Positions 35,796-44,942 of a stretch of 64,000 nucleotides of DNA are shown one piece after another. This DNA is from JABMNT01 sp048262655. Its GTDB lineage: Bacteria > Pseudomonadota > Alphaproteobacteria > Rhodospirillales > Casp-alpha2. Below the pieces are notes generated by a model, which was not told the DNA's origin, made no database searches, and saw only the letters and a program-made list of their open reading frames with translations. The stretch spans positions 310,001 through 374,000 of the forward strand of contig JBLXEY010000002.1 of assembly GCA_048262655.1 (NCBI GenBank). Reading direction: 5' to 3'. The stretch's first letter is position 1. Every line of letters begins with the position of its first letter. The position numbers and the translations under genes are program-made.

Positions 35796-36989
35796 TTAAA
35801 ATCTCGCCGTTAAATTAACGAGAAAGTTTTCAACATTCTTATAACTTGGTGCCAATTGACCTGTATTATATGCGACACTGAAGCCAATGTTTTCGTCGAC
35901 CGGATATTCTGCACCAGCTTGAAAATAATTGTGAATTGTATCGTTTTGGTCATCCGGCGTGTAGTGTAAAGTGTTTTTGAAAAAGATTTTGGTCCCCTTT
36001 GTTATCGCGTCTTCTTTTTCCTTGTTGTACGCATTGGGTGTCAGTTTTCTATCTTTAACCCCTCTTAGCTTATTCGTGTCTGATCTAAAAATGTTGTTAA
36101 AGAAGGGAATATAAAAATCAACCTGTGCAACGATCGGCACCCTTAGGGCGGTCGTATCACGTTGGCCGGAGCTTCCCTGTTCAATATTATTGACGAGATC
36201 GAGACCAAGGTTTAGCGATGGTGAGAAAAACATTGATTCCGTGGTTGGTTCCCCAGCAAAAGCCAATGGCATCACTTGGTCAAAACCAAGTATTTTAGCT
36301 TTACCAGCTTTATTCTTAGCACTTGTGGGTGTCAGGTCGTATGACACAACCAAATTGGCCGTGTCGAAATCCTGATCCGTTTCCCATTTTGCTGTCAGGC
36401 CCTCAATGTTGGCCGAAAGGAACTCATTGTTCAGGCTTCTTAGGTTTTGGAACGCAAAACCAATGGAAAAATTACCTGTTCCCTCTGTATTATCAGTGTC
36501 GTTAAATACACCTTCCGCAAATACCTTTATGTTAACATCCGCTATGCTTTTTATTACGTTGCCATCACCTTTACTATCTTTTTCACTCTTACATTCAAGT
36601 GTGCCATAAAAGATATCGGGGACTTCTTTAGAAGGTTTAGCAATCATAACATTTGAAAGTGTCGATATTTTCGTTACGTCATTATTATCGTTTGGCTCAG
36701 AAGTCTCTTTGCTTTGCACGCTATCCGAGTTCCATTCAATCCTGAAGTCCGTCGCTATATTAAAACTGTCGGACTTCATATTCCGGTTAAAAGAGAAACT
36801 CGCACCTTCTCCTACCGCGTTCTCTGATACAACATTCGAACGGCTCAGTTTAAATCTTTCTGATAATAACAGTTTATTGGCGACATCATCACAAGACCTC
36901 ACTTCTTCCCCTGCCGCCAGTGTTGGAGTTGCAAGCATCGAAGGTGTTAGTCCTCCAACGAGTGCAAGTGCGATTAGATTGTTCTTCAT
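35796..36989 (-). CDS. Outer-membrane beta-barrel protein of unknown role
   Basis: This 397-residue protein has a signal peptide (MKNNLIALALVGGLTPSML, cleavage near LAAGEE). Alternating polar/hydrophobic strands run through the body, and the C-terminal strand ends in Phe (VNLTARF), a beta-barrel assembly signal. I recognise no specific family. Base composition looks more AT-rich than its neighbours, suggesting acquisition or rapid evolution. The ATG at 36989 overlaps the stop of an upstream short ORF as ATGA and follows a G-rich ribosome site. It is downstream of the BTAD regulator on the same strand. Confidence 0.75.
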   Translation of the reverse strand: MKNNLIALALVGGLTPSMLATPTLAAGEEVRSCDDVANKLLLSERFKLSRSNVVSENAVGEGASFSFNRNMKSDSFNIATDFRIEWNSDSVQSKETSEPNDNNDVTKISTLSNVMIAKPSKEVPDIFYGTLECKSEKDSKGDGNVIKSIADVNIKVFAEGVFNDTDNTEGTGNFSIGFAFQNLRSLNNEFLSANIEGLTAKWETDQDFDTANLVVSYDLTPTSAKNKAGKAKILGFDQVMPLAFAGEPTTESMFFSPSLNLGLDLVNNIEQGSSGQRDTTALRVPIVAQVDFYIPFFNNIFRSDTNKLRGVKDRKLTPNAYNKEKEDAITKGTKIFFKNTLHYTPDDQNDTIHNYFQAGAEYPVDENIGFSVAYNTGQLAPSYKNVENFLVNLTARF

Positions 36990-37309
36990 TTTTGTCCCCC
37001 TTTTATTGATATAGACTTGTCGATTTCATTTGACGTATTGGTCGTTACATCGCCTACCATGCATTTAATTTTATTGACGACGTGACGGATCAGGCCGTCG
37101 GTTTGGAGAAAACTTGAATGCTCGACTGGCTGGCCATTTTTGATGTGCTGCACATCACCGTGCCATTCCGCTTGGGTTCTATCTCGCGAAGATTGAGAAT
37201 TTCGCAGCCGTAAGATCAGGGTTTCACGCTCGCAAGGGTCAAGCCGTGATCCGATCGTTTTCTCCGCAACGGCATCAAAACCCGGTGTTACATTTTTTGA
37301 GTGTTGCAC
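36986..37309 (-). CDS. Hypothetical protein upstream of the outer-membrane gene
   Basis: This 107-residue ORF starts at a GTG and has no recognised family; it is rich in charged and polar residues. Its stop TGA overlaps the ATG of the outer-membrane gene. That overlap is suggestive of coupling, but the ribosome site and start are weak. It may be real, a leader gene or a chance ORF. Confidence 0.35.
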   Translation of the reverse strand: MQHSKNVTPGFDAVAEKTIGSRLDPCERETLILRLRNSQSSRDRTQAEWHGDVQHIKNGQPVEHSSFLQTDGLIRHVVNKIKCMVGDVTTNTSNEIDKSISIKGGQK

Positions 37310-37409
37310 GCTTTTTGTCCATCCAGCTATTCATCTGAAGGACACACTGACAGGGCCGCGTCGCTCTGGCGTCTATTGAGCGTCTCAAAAATGTCTAATC
37401 TTCGAAGAT

Positions 37410-38315
37410 TTAGGTATCGTAGAGGTGACCCAGCAATCGGGTAATCTTGCGATCTGCTGCTCTCAAGACATCCTGTACGTCTTGCAATTCCAGCTCCCGG
37501 TTCTCGATCTGATTGCGACGAAGATGCGGCTGTGGTGCGTGGCGCGGAAGTGTCGGCATAGCCCGTGAAAACGTCTCGGTAAAAATACTTTCATACAACG
37601 CTGTCGTTTCGGCCATTGGGATCACTGGCGCTGTAAAGGCGCTCGATAGGTTGTCTTTACAGATGTTATATTGTTTTAAGGCGTGGGCACGACTGCCTTT
37701 CAAATAGTAGCAGCGCATCACAGCGCGATGGACGGATTCCAATAACGGGTCGATTGCCAGAATAGATTTGCCACAGGTGATCGCCTGATCCCAAGCCGAT
37801 GCGCTTTCATAGAGCGCGAGCAAGGTTTCCTGCAGGATCAGAAATTTATCCCGCACCGTTTCACGAATGATATGCGTCCATTCTGCATAGACACCCGGCA
37901 AGAATTCACCCTTATAAAGTTCTGCGGTTTCTTCCATAGCTTGGGCGGCAATGACCTCAGATTGCTCCAGGGCGTTTTTTGTTTTGGTTTCGAAAGCCAG
38001 AACATCAACCCAAACATCTGACGCTTGAGGCACACAGACGAAGTCACCCTCGCACAAAAGATAGCGATCTCCGTCCAATCCGGATTTCACAAACGCATCA
38101 CGAAGCGCCCACAGCTCCTGGCGAAGGGCTTTCTGGGGATCTGCCGGCGGGGTATCTTCCCACAAGACATCGATGAGATGTTCTCGGGTGATCCCCTGCC
38201 CTTTATGGACACATAAATAGGCAAGCAAGAGCCCCGCCTTGCGACGGGACAGCTTTGCTAACTCTTGTTCTCCGACCGTGAATTTTATGCAGCCTAATAA
38301 GTTGGCCTTCAACAA
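37410..38315 (-). CDS. BTAD/SARP-type transcriptional regulator
   Basis: This roughly 301-residue regulator has an N-terminal winged-helix DNA-binding domain (LSRRKAGLLLAYLCVHKG, then REHLIDVLWEDTPPADPQKALRQELWALR). It is followed by a bacterial transcriptional activation domain of tetratricopeptide-like helices (ALYESASAWDQAITCGKSILAIDPLLESVHRAVMRCYYLKG). I choose the TTG at 38315, six bases after GGGGGA; the GTG at 38351 would extend it without a ribosome site. BTAD regulators are often tied to specialised or surface functions; its likely targets are the adjacent ORFs, including the beta-barrel gene (inference). Confidence 0.8.
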   Translation of the reverse strand: MLKANLLGCIKFTVGEQELAKLSRRKAGLLLAYLCVHKGQGITREHLIDVLWEDTPPADPQKALRQELWALRDAFVKSGLDGDRYLLCEGDFVCVPQASDVWVDVLAFETKTKNALEQSEVIAAQAMEETAELYKGEFLPGVYAEWTHIIRETVRDKFLILQETLLALYESASAWDQAITCGKSILAIDPLLESVHRAVMRCYYLKGSRAHALKQYNICKDNLSSAFTAPVIPMAETTALYESIFTETFSRAMPTLPRHAPQPHLRRNQIENRELELQDVQDVLRAADRKITRLLGHLYDT

Positions 38316-38366
38316 TGAAATTCCCCCAAAAGAACCGAATCTCAAATGCACGTCGACTTATTTTTT

Positions 38367-38387
38367 ATCACCCTAACATAGGGTGAT
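38367..38387. promoter_or_regulatory. Perfect 9-bp dyad upstream of the BTAD regulator
   Basis: ATCACCCTA (38367-38375) and TAGGGTGAT (38379-38387) form a perfect inverted repeat with a 3-base centre, flanked by A/T runs. It lies about 50 bases upstream of the regulator start. The short centre and position favour an operator, possibly for autoregulation. A plus-strand terminator reading is possible but has no gene to serve. Confidence 0.55.
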
Positions 38388-38439
38388 TATTTTTTAAACA
38401 ATCATAAGGTGTGGTGTTGAGACCTATCGTGGCGGGGGT

Positions 38440-41400
38440 CTACATATTCCGCCGATACTGTCCGCCCGCATCAAACAGGGCGTCGGTAATTTGTCCGAGC
38501 GAGCAATGCTGAACAGCGTCGATAAGCACGGCAAAGACGTTTTCATTTTGGATTGCTGCATCTTTCAAGCGTTGCAACTGAACGTCGCAGTCGTCAGCGT
38601 GGCGGGCTTGAAAGTCACGCAAGCGCGAAATTTGCCGGCGCTTTTCGTCTTCGCTTGAGCGCTGTAACTCAGGTGTCTCCTCGACCTCTTCGGCGTTCGG
38701 GTTGAGGAAGGTGTTGACGCCAATGATGGGGAGGCTGCCATCATGTTTGAGCGTTTCATAATGCAGGCTTTCTTCCTGAATTTTAGAGCGCTGGTATCCG
38801 GTCTCCATCGCTCCCAGCACACCGCCGCGTTCTGAAATACGTTCGAACTCCTGGAGCACCGCTTCTTCAACCAAGTCCGTCAACTCATCCATAATAAACG
38901 CCCCTTGATTTGGGTTCTCGTTTTTCGCCAATCCCCATTCCCGGTTTATGACCAACTGAATAGCAAGGGCCCGGCGCAGGCTGTCTTCAGTGGGTGTGGT
39001 GAAAGCTTCATCATGGGCGTTGGTGTGCAGGCTGTTGCAATTGTCGTAAACAGCGATCAGCGCCTGCAGGGTTGTCCGGATATCATTAAAATCCATCTCT
39101 TGCGCATGCAAAGATCGTCCCGACGTCTGAATGTGATATTTAAGTTTTTGCGCCCGCGTATCAGCACCATATTTGAACTTCATGGCCGTTGCCCAGATGC
39201 GCCGGGCAACCCGCCCCATCACGGTATATTCCGGGTCCATGCCATTGGAAAAGAAAAACGACAGGTTTGGCGCAAAGTCATTAATGTTCATCCCACGCGC
39301 CAAATAGGCCTCAACGAAGGTGAAACCATTAGCCAATGTGAAGGCCAATTGACTGATCGGATTGGCGCCCGCTTCGGCAATGTGGTACCCGGAGATCGAA
39401 ACCGAATAGAAATTGCGAACCCGGTGCGCGACAAAATACTCTTGAATATCGGCCATCATTTTGAGGGCAAATTCGGTCGAAAAGATGCAGGTGTTTTGGC
39501 CCTGATCTTCCTTCAGGATATCCGCCTGTACGGTCCCGCGCACATTCTCCAAAACCCAGCTGCGAGTATCTTCCTGCTCCTGCGCTGTCAGTTCCCGGCC
39601 TTTTTCTAAGGCCACGCGCTCCAGCTGCTGCGCAAACGCCGTGTTGATAAACATCGCAAGGATTGTGGGTGCGGGACCATTAATCGTCATCGATACGGAT
39701 GTTGAGGGGTTACATAAATCAAAACCGTCATAGAGGATTTTCATATCGTCCAAGGTCGCGATGCTGACACCGGAATTTCCTACCTTGCCATAAATATCCG
39801 GTCGCTCGTGTGGGTCGAACCCATAAAGCGTTACGGAATCGAATGCCGTCGACAACCGCTTGGCATCCGAATGTTGCGATAAATATTTGAACCGCGCATT
39901 GGTTCGGTCGGGATCGCCCTCGCCCGCGAACATCCGGGTCGGGTCTTCATTTTCGCGTTTGAACGGAAAGACGCCGGCGGTAAAGGGAAATACGCCCGGC
40001 AGGTTTTCTTTCATCAACCAGTTAAGCAGGTCGCCGTGGTCTTTGTATTTTGGCAATGCAACGCGCGAGATTACATTGCCAGACAAAGTTGTCTGTTTCA
40101 GCTGAATACGAATTTCACGCTCGCCCATGTGACTGACAAATTCATCGCCGGAATATGCCGCCACCACATCAGGCCACCTCTTCAAGAGGTCCTGAGCACT
40201 GGCATCAAGCTGCGCCTCTTTTGTGCTGGCGAGAGCTTCCAAAGTGTCTGTGACACTATCGGTTTCGCCTAGCATTTTTTGAGCGGCCCGCAGTTGTTGA
40301 GCTTCTCGGGCTAATCGGGATTGCACATCAATGGACGCGTGATAGCTGCGGACGTGACTTGCAATGTCAGCCAGATAACGCTGATGGTCCGGCGGAATGA
40401 TCGCCGCTCCGGGCTCGGAAGAACGCAGGCTGATGGGGTCACACGTACAGGTGAATTCGGCCCCGGTTTTTTCTCTGAACTGATCCAGAAGTTCCTGATA
40501 GAGCGCCGTCACACCCGGATCGGCAAAGCGCGAGGCGATGGCACCAAACACCGGCATCTGTTCCGGGGATTGGCTAAAAGCTTCACGGTTTCGTTGTACC
40601 TGTTTGGCGACGTCTCGAAGGGCATCCTTGGCGCCCCTGCGGTCCATTTTATTTATACAAACAACATCAGCAAAATCGAGCATATCAATTTTTTCAAGCT
40701 GACTTGCAGCACCGAACTCCGGCGTCATCACATAAAGTGAAACATCTGATAGCGGGACAATGGCCGCATCCCCCTGCCCGATCCCGGGGGTTTCTATGAT
40801 TACCAGATCATAACCCGCAGCCTTGCAGGCATCGATGATACCGGGCATGGCCGCAGGCACTTCCGAACCGGAGTCCCGCGTCGCTAAAGAACGCATATAG
40901 ACGTTCGGCACCGTATTGGCATTCATACGAATGCGATCCCCAAGCAGCGCCCCGCCGGTTTTTTTGCGCGATGGGTCAATGGCGATGACCGCGATCCTGG
41001 GCTCATCTGAATAAAGCCGAAAACGACGGATGACTTCATCGGTTAAAGATGACTTTCCAGCACCTCCCGTGCCGGTTATGCCCAACACCGGTACCGTACT
41101 TTTTTTAGCCGCCTGAGATCGCAACGCATCCCGGAGCATGTCAGGTAACCTGTTCTGCTCAAGCGCGGTTATAACCCGCGCCAAATCGGCGCGGTCTCCA
41201 GATAGCAGACCTGCAAGATCATCCGGCACGTCGAAACATAAATCCCGGTCAGCCATTTCAACCATGAGGGCGATCATGCCGTTAAGCCCCATGGTTTGCC
41301 CATCGTTCGGCGAAAAGATTCTGGAAACTCCGTAAGCGTGCAGCTCCTTTATTTCTTCTGTCACAATGACGCCACCACCGCCGCCAAAAACTTTAATATC

Positions 41401-41700
41401 TCCTCGCCCTCGTTCGCGAAGCAGGTCAATCATGTATTTGAAGTATTCAACATGTCCGCCTTGATAAGAGCTAACGGCAATGGCGCTGGCGTCTTCCTCA
41501 ATAGCCGCCGTAACAACGTCTTCGACAGATCGGTTGTGACCGAGATGAATAACTTCGCCACCCAGTGATTGTAAAATTCGGCGCATGATATTGATCGCCG
41601 CATCATGACCATCAAACAGGCTTGCCGCTGTTATAAACCTGACGGGATTTTGGTTTGTGTAACCCGTCGCCCCTTTTGACTTCAAACCCTCATCGGGCAT
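38440..41700 (-). CDS. icmF: Fused isobutyryl-CoA mutase IcmF
   Basis: This 1086-residue adenosylcobalamin enzyme interconverts isobutyryl-CoA and n-butyryl-CoA. The N-terminal B12-binding domain has DGHDAAINI (H32). The middle G-protein chaperone domain has the P-loop GTGGAGKSS (about 210-218) and NKMD. The C-terminal acyl-CoA mutase domain includes VSIATLDDMKILYDGFDL and SVSMTINGPAPTIL. EDQGQNTCIFS has Gln where methylmalonyl-CoA mutases have Arg, and VFPF replaces the mutase Tyr region, both of which fit IcmF. The single fused chain itself also distinguishes it from two-subunit methylmalonyl-CoA mutase. ATG at 41700. A LiuR-like operator lies in its promoter region. Confidence 0.92.
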   Translation of the reverse strand: MPDEGLKSKGATGYTNQNPVRFITAASLFDGHDAAINIMRRILQSLGGEVIHLGHNRSVEDVVTAAIEEDASAIAVSSYQGGHVEYFKYMIDLLRERGRGDIKVFGGGGGVIVTEEIKELHAYGVSRIFSPNDGQTMGLNGMIALMVEMADRDLCFDVPDDLAGLLSGDRADLARVITALEQNRLPDMLRDALRSQAAKKSTVPVLGITGTGGAGKSSLTDEVIRRFRLYSDEPRIAVIAIDPSRKKTGGALLGDRIRMNANTVPNVYMRSLATRDSGSEVPAAMPGIIDACKAAGYDLVIIETPGIGQGDAAIVPLSDVSLYVMTPEFGAASQLEKIDMLDFADVVCINKMDRRGAKDALRDVAKQVQRNREAFSQSPEQMPVFGAIASRFADPGVTALYQELLDQFREKTGAEFTCTCDPISLRSSEPGAAIIPPDHQRYLADIASHVRSYHASIDVQSRLAREAQQLRAAQKMLGETDSVTDTLEALASTKEAQLDASAQDLLKRWPDVVAAYSGDEFVSHMGEREIRIQLKQTTLSGNVISRVALPKYKDHGDLLNWLMKENLPGVFPFTAGVFPFKRENEDPTRMFAGEGDPDRTNARFKYLSQHSDAKRLSTAFDSVTLYGFDPHERPDIYGKVGNSGVSIATLDDMKILYDGFDLCNPSTSVSMTINGPAPTILAMFINTAFAQQLERVALEKGRELTAQEQEDTRSWVLENVRGTVQADILKEDQGQNTCIFSTEFALKMMADIQEYFVAHRVRNFYSVSISGYHIAEAGANPISQLAFTLANGFTFVEAYLARGMNINDFAPNLSFFFSNGMDPEYTVMGRVARRIWATAMKFKYGADTRAQKLKYHIQTSGRSLHAQEMDFNDIRTTLQALIAVYDNCNSLHTNAHDEAFTTPTEDSLRRALAIQLVINREWGLAKNENPNQGAFIMDELTDLVEEAVLQEFERISERGGVLGAMETGYQRSKIQEESLHYETLKHDGSLPIIGVNTFLNPNAEEVEETPELQRSSEDEKRRQISRLRDFQARHADDCDVQLQRLKDAAIQNENVFAVLIDAVQHCSLGQITDALFDAGGQYRRNM

Positions 41701-41784
41701 TAGACACGCCTCCCAGCGACATCATCGTAAGGCCGCAGATCATCATCGTCGCGTGATCACGTGCCAACTCCATAAGGCAATATA

Positions 41785-41807
41785 GTTAACGTTGACGTTA
41801 ACGTAAA
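41785..41807. promoter_or_regulatory. LiuR-like operator in the icmF/MFS divergent promoter
   Basis: TTGACGTTAACGTAAA at 41792-41807 fits the ACGT-N2-ACGT dyad pattern described for the MerR-family branched-chain degradation regulator LiuR. An overlapping dyad GTTAACGT-TG-ACGTTAAC spans 41785-41802, so ACGT recurs every 6 bases. On the minus strand, TTTACG and TATATT with a 17-base spacer form an icmF promoter candidate overlapping it. No LiuR gene is in the window. Confidence 0.6.
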
Positions 41808-41895
41808 GTTTAGCAATGCAGCTTGATCCACCGTTAACTGCGGTTCAGTCTGTCTCACCTTAACGTCCGACCAACTGGCCAGTGAAAGCCCCACC

Positions 41896-43125
41896 ATGAG
41901 TTTAACCGACGCCGCCTTCCGATGGCAAAAGACAACCGCCTTAACGTTATTAAGCCTGTGTGTTGTCTCTGTCATGGCACTTTGGTTTTCGGCGTCAGCG
42001 GTCGTCCCTGTATTGGCGTCCGAATATGCGTTATCAAAATTTCAAACGGCCCTGCTGACATCCAGTGTTCAGGCTGGTTTCGTGCTGGGAACTCTAACCA
42101 GTGCGTTATTCGGATTGGCGGACCGGTGGGACCCGCGGGCTTTCTTTATGGGATCCGCCTTGCTGGCCGCTTTAGCAAACGGGGCGATGCTCTATGTTGA
42201 ACCAGGTGGTCCAGGCTTCGTTACCTTGCGGCTAATAACCGGGGCTTGCATGGCAGGCGTTTATCCTGTCGGCATGAAAATAGCGGCGGGCTGGGCCAAA
42301 GGGGATTTAGGGTTGCTGGTGGCCATTCTGGTCGGCGGACTAACGCTTGGTTCCGCATCGCCGCATTTGTTTAACGCGGTGAACGATCTGGAATGGCAAA
42401 CAACCATCCTGATGGCATCCGCCGCTGCGGCGCTGGCAACAGGTTTCGTTCCCTTCATCAAATTGGGCCCGGGTCACGCGGCGGGTGCTCCGTTTAAAGC
42501 CAGGTACTTGTTTCACGCCTTCTCGAACAAACCCCTCCGATTGGCGAACATTGGTTATCTGGGTCACATGTGGGAACTCTATGCCATGTGGGCATGGATC
42601 GGGGTCTTCTTGGACGCGAGCTTCCGGGCGTCGAATGGCGATGGGTTCGCCCCATGGGCCAGTTTCTCAACCTTTCTGGTCATCGGCGTTGCCGGGTTGA
42701 TCGGCGCCTTGGTCGGGGGATACTACGCCGATCGCATCGGTCGCACGCATGTTACCATGATCGCCATGGCAGTCAGCGGTTGTTGCGCGTTAATTACCGG
42801 CGTGTTTTTCGGAGCCAATCCTTTTCTGGTGACCTTTATTTGTCTGATCTGGGGCGTCTCGGTTATCGCAGATTCTGCGCAATTTTCGGCAAGTGTTGCC
42901 GAACTTTCGGAACCGCATCTGGTTGGCACCATGTTGACTGTCCAAACCTGCTGCGGTTTTTTACTGACCTTGATTACCGTGCAACTGATGCCGGTGGTTG
43001 TCGGCTATGGCGGCTGGGCTGTGGCTTTTGCCTTATTGGCGCTCGGTCCATTTTGTGGTGTCATCGCCATGTGGCGGCTACAGAAACTTCCGCAAGCTGC
43101 TAAATTGGCTGGCGGAAAAGGTTAG
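41896..43125 (+). CDS. Major facilitator superfamily transporter
   Basis: This 409-residue MFS carrier has about 12 TM helices. The N half has FSASAVVPVLASEYALSKFQTALLTSSVQAGFVLGTLTSALFGLADRWDPR, with the loop 2-3 region GLADRWDPR. The C half contains GGYYADRIGRTH, a second copy of the conserved loop. The substrate is unknown; sharing a divergent promoter with icmF suggests an organic acid or a branched-chain catabolite. ATG at 41896; ribosome site weak. Confidence 0.88.
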   Translation: MSLTDAAFRWQKTTALTLLSLCVVSVMALWFSASAVVPVLASEYALSKFQTALLTSSVQAGFVLGTLTSALFGLADRWDPRAFFMGSALLAALANGAMLYVEPGGPGFVTLRLITGACMAGVYPVGMKIAAGWAKGDLGLLVAILVGGLTLGSASPHLFNAVNDLEWQTTILMASAAAALATGFVPFIKLGPGHAAGAPFKARYLFHAFSNKPLRLANIGYLGHMWELYAMWAWIGVFLDASFRASNGDGFAPWASFSTFLVIGVAGLIGALVGGYYADRIGRTHVTMIAMAVSGCCALITGVFFGANPFLVTFICLIWGVSVIADSAQFSASVAELSEPHLVGTMLTVQTCCGFLLTLITVQLMPVVVGYGGWAVAFALLALGPFCGVIAMWRLQKLPQAAKLAGGKG

Positions 43126-43147
43126 CTTTGCGCCAGCTGAATTCCGT

Positions 43148-44032
43148 TTACGTGTTGTCTCGACACCGCCAGGCCGCCAACACCGCTGCATCATTTTCGC
43201 CCCAGCCATCGTCTGATGCAGCGTCATAAGCCTTTGACGCCGCATCTGCCAAAGGAACATCACAGTCACTCTGTTTCGCCCATGCCCGCATCAAGGTTAG
43301 GTCTTTTGCCATCCCGGCCACATCAAAGGAACCGGGCGCCGTTGGTTTGTCAGAGATCGCCTCCACAACCATCGGAATACGGGCTCCGGCAACACTAATC
43401 GCCCCGGAAGAGTCGGCTAACAAGCTGCCGGCAAGTTCCGCGTTTACACCACCGGCTGTCGCCAGTGACAAGGCTTCACCAAGTGACTCCCAATAGGTTG
43501 CAAGCGGCAGATTTACGGCCAGCTTCATTGCCGCCCCATTGCCAGCAGAACCGACATGTTCAACCCGCCGACACAGCACATCAAGGATCGGTTTGGCCTG
43601 TTCATAAGCGTCTGCTGAACCGCCCGCCATGCCCAACAGTTTACCAGCCTTCGCGGGCGCGACGGTCCCGCCGACAGGGCATTCAAGAAACCCGAAACCA
43701 GCAGCTTCAACTTGTGCAGCCAAGGCCTTCGCATCGCCAGGAAGCATGGTACTCATATCGATAAGAAGTTTGAGTTTGCTATCCGCCGCCAGCAATCCAG
43801 ATGGGCCACTGTAAACTCTTTTTTGCGCGATCGTATCAAACAACATGGCAATCACCATGTCGGATTTTTCGACAAGCTCAGCCGGCGTTGATGCAGGCGT
43901 TGCTCCCAACGCAACCAAAGGGGCCGCACGTTCAGCATTTCTGTTCCAGACCGAGACGGCGTGTCCCTGCTCAATCAGCCGCTCCGCCATAGCGGCACCC
44001 ATCCTGCCGGTTCCACAAATCCCGATATGCAT
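43148..44032 (-). CDS. NAD(P)-dependent oxidoreductase, 3-hydroxyisobutyrate dehydrogenase family
   Basis: This 294-residue beta-hydroxyacid dehydrogenase family enzyme has the Rossmann motif GICGTGRMGAAMAERL, the substrate loop ECPVGGTVAPAKAGKL and the catalytic Lys region (GNGAAMKLAVNLPL). Closest families oxidise 3-hydroxyisobutyrate or reduce tartronate/glyoxylate semialdehydes. Position next to icmF would suit valine or isobutyrate metabolism (inference). Convergent with the MFS gene. Confidence 0.85.
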   Translation of the reverse strand: MHIGICGTGRMGAAMAERLIEQGHAVSVWNRNAERAAPLVALGATPASTPAELVEKSDMVIAMLFDTIAQKRVYSGPSGLLAADSKLKLLIDMSTMLPGDAKALAAQVEAAGFGFLECPVGGTVAPAKAGKLLGMAGGSADAYEQAKPILDVLCRRVEHVGSAGNGAAMKLAVNLPLATYWESLGEALSLATAGGVNAELAGSLLADSSGAISVAGARIPMVVEAISDKPTAPGSFDVAGMAKDLTLMRAWAKQSDCDVPLADAASKAYDAASDDGWGENDAAVLAAWRCRDNT

Positions 44033-44060
44033 TAGTCATCCCCCCTGATAATTTCGATTG

Positions 44061-44693
44061 TTACGATGCGTCCGTAAACGCCAGTTTCAGACCTAGACCC
44101 GCAAAAGCCCCGGCAAATAATCTTCGCAGCCACATCATCACGGTCGGGCGGTTGATCACATGTTGGCGAACCGATGCCGCGCACACGCCATAGCCGACAA
44201 ATACGACAAACGTCATCGCCATAAAGACCAGGCTCAACAGGGCCATATCCATGGTCGCCGTCAGGCTGGTTGGCGAGACAAATTGCGGCAGAAAAGCCAT
44301 GAAAAAGATCGAGAGTTTTGGATTTAGAATGTTGATCAACAATCCCCTAACGGCAATCTTCCGGGAATCGCGCAGCACGTTCTGCTTTTGCACAGATGGA
44401 GACGGGTCAATTTGAATAGCGCTTCGGTCTTTCAAGGTTGTCCAGGCGAGATACAGCAGATAAACGAGGCCTGCATACTTGAATATTTGGAAAGCAACGG
44501 CGCTGGTATGAAGCAATGCCGCCATCCCTAGGATGGCCGCCAGAACATGCGGCACAATACCGAGTGTGCATCCAAAGGCCGCAATGACACTGGCCAGCGC
44601 GCCGCGCGTCAAACCGTTGGTCAAGGTATAGATGACACCGGTTCCCGGCGCGATTACGACGATCAATGAGGTGATCAAAAATTCTGGAGACAT
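44061..44693 (-). CDS. LysE/RhtB family exporter
   Basis: This 210-residue membrane protein has six TM helices and the family opening (LITSLIVVIAPGTGVIYTL). The middle part includes LNPKLSIFFMAFLPQFV. Family members export amino acids or related small molecules. It lies 28 bases upstream of the dehydrogenase on the same strand and may be cotranscribed. Substrate unknown. Confidence 0.88.
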   Translation of the reverse strand: MSPEFLITSLIVVIAPGTGVIYTLTNGLTRGALASVIAAFGCTLGIVPHVLAAILGMAALLHTSAVAFQIFKYAGLVYLLYLAWTTLKDRSAIQIDPSPSVQKQNVLRDSRKIAVRGLLINILNPKLSIFFMAFLPQFVSPTSLTATMDMALLSLVFMAMTFVVFVGYGVCAASVRQHVINRPTVMMWLRRLFAGAFAGLGLKLAFTDAS

Positions 44694-44942
44694 GTAGGTT
44701 CACCCCAATTCAGATAACGGCATAAGAAAGACCATCTCGAGAATACAGGCCTTATGCTGAATTTTAAAGTCAGACAGACAAGCAGATGATTTTAACCCCA
44801 CCCTACAGCCTTGGAAATCAAGCGATCCGGTAACCTTTGGAAATTCAACGTTCTGGACATTATCCCGGCACCTGTAATAGTCTCAGCCGCAATTTATATC
44901 TTTTTCCACACAAAAATTTAGTTATTAGGGAGGCCTCTCACC

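Noticed and set aside
38361..38400. Dyad as a Rho-independent terminator
   Set aside because: A T run follows on the plus strand, but no plus-strand gene ends there. On the minus strand, where icmF ends, the flank is A-rich. An operator is the better reading.
38905..39609. Long plus-strand open frame inside icmF
   Set aside because: It overlaps the intact mutase domain entirely and has no recognisable family; it is an antisense shadow.
44704..44942. SAM riboswitch upstream of metY
   Set aside because: The leader was searched by eye for the SAM-II and SAM-I core motifs and no convincing match was found.
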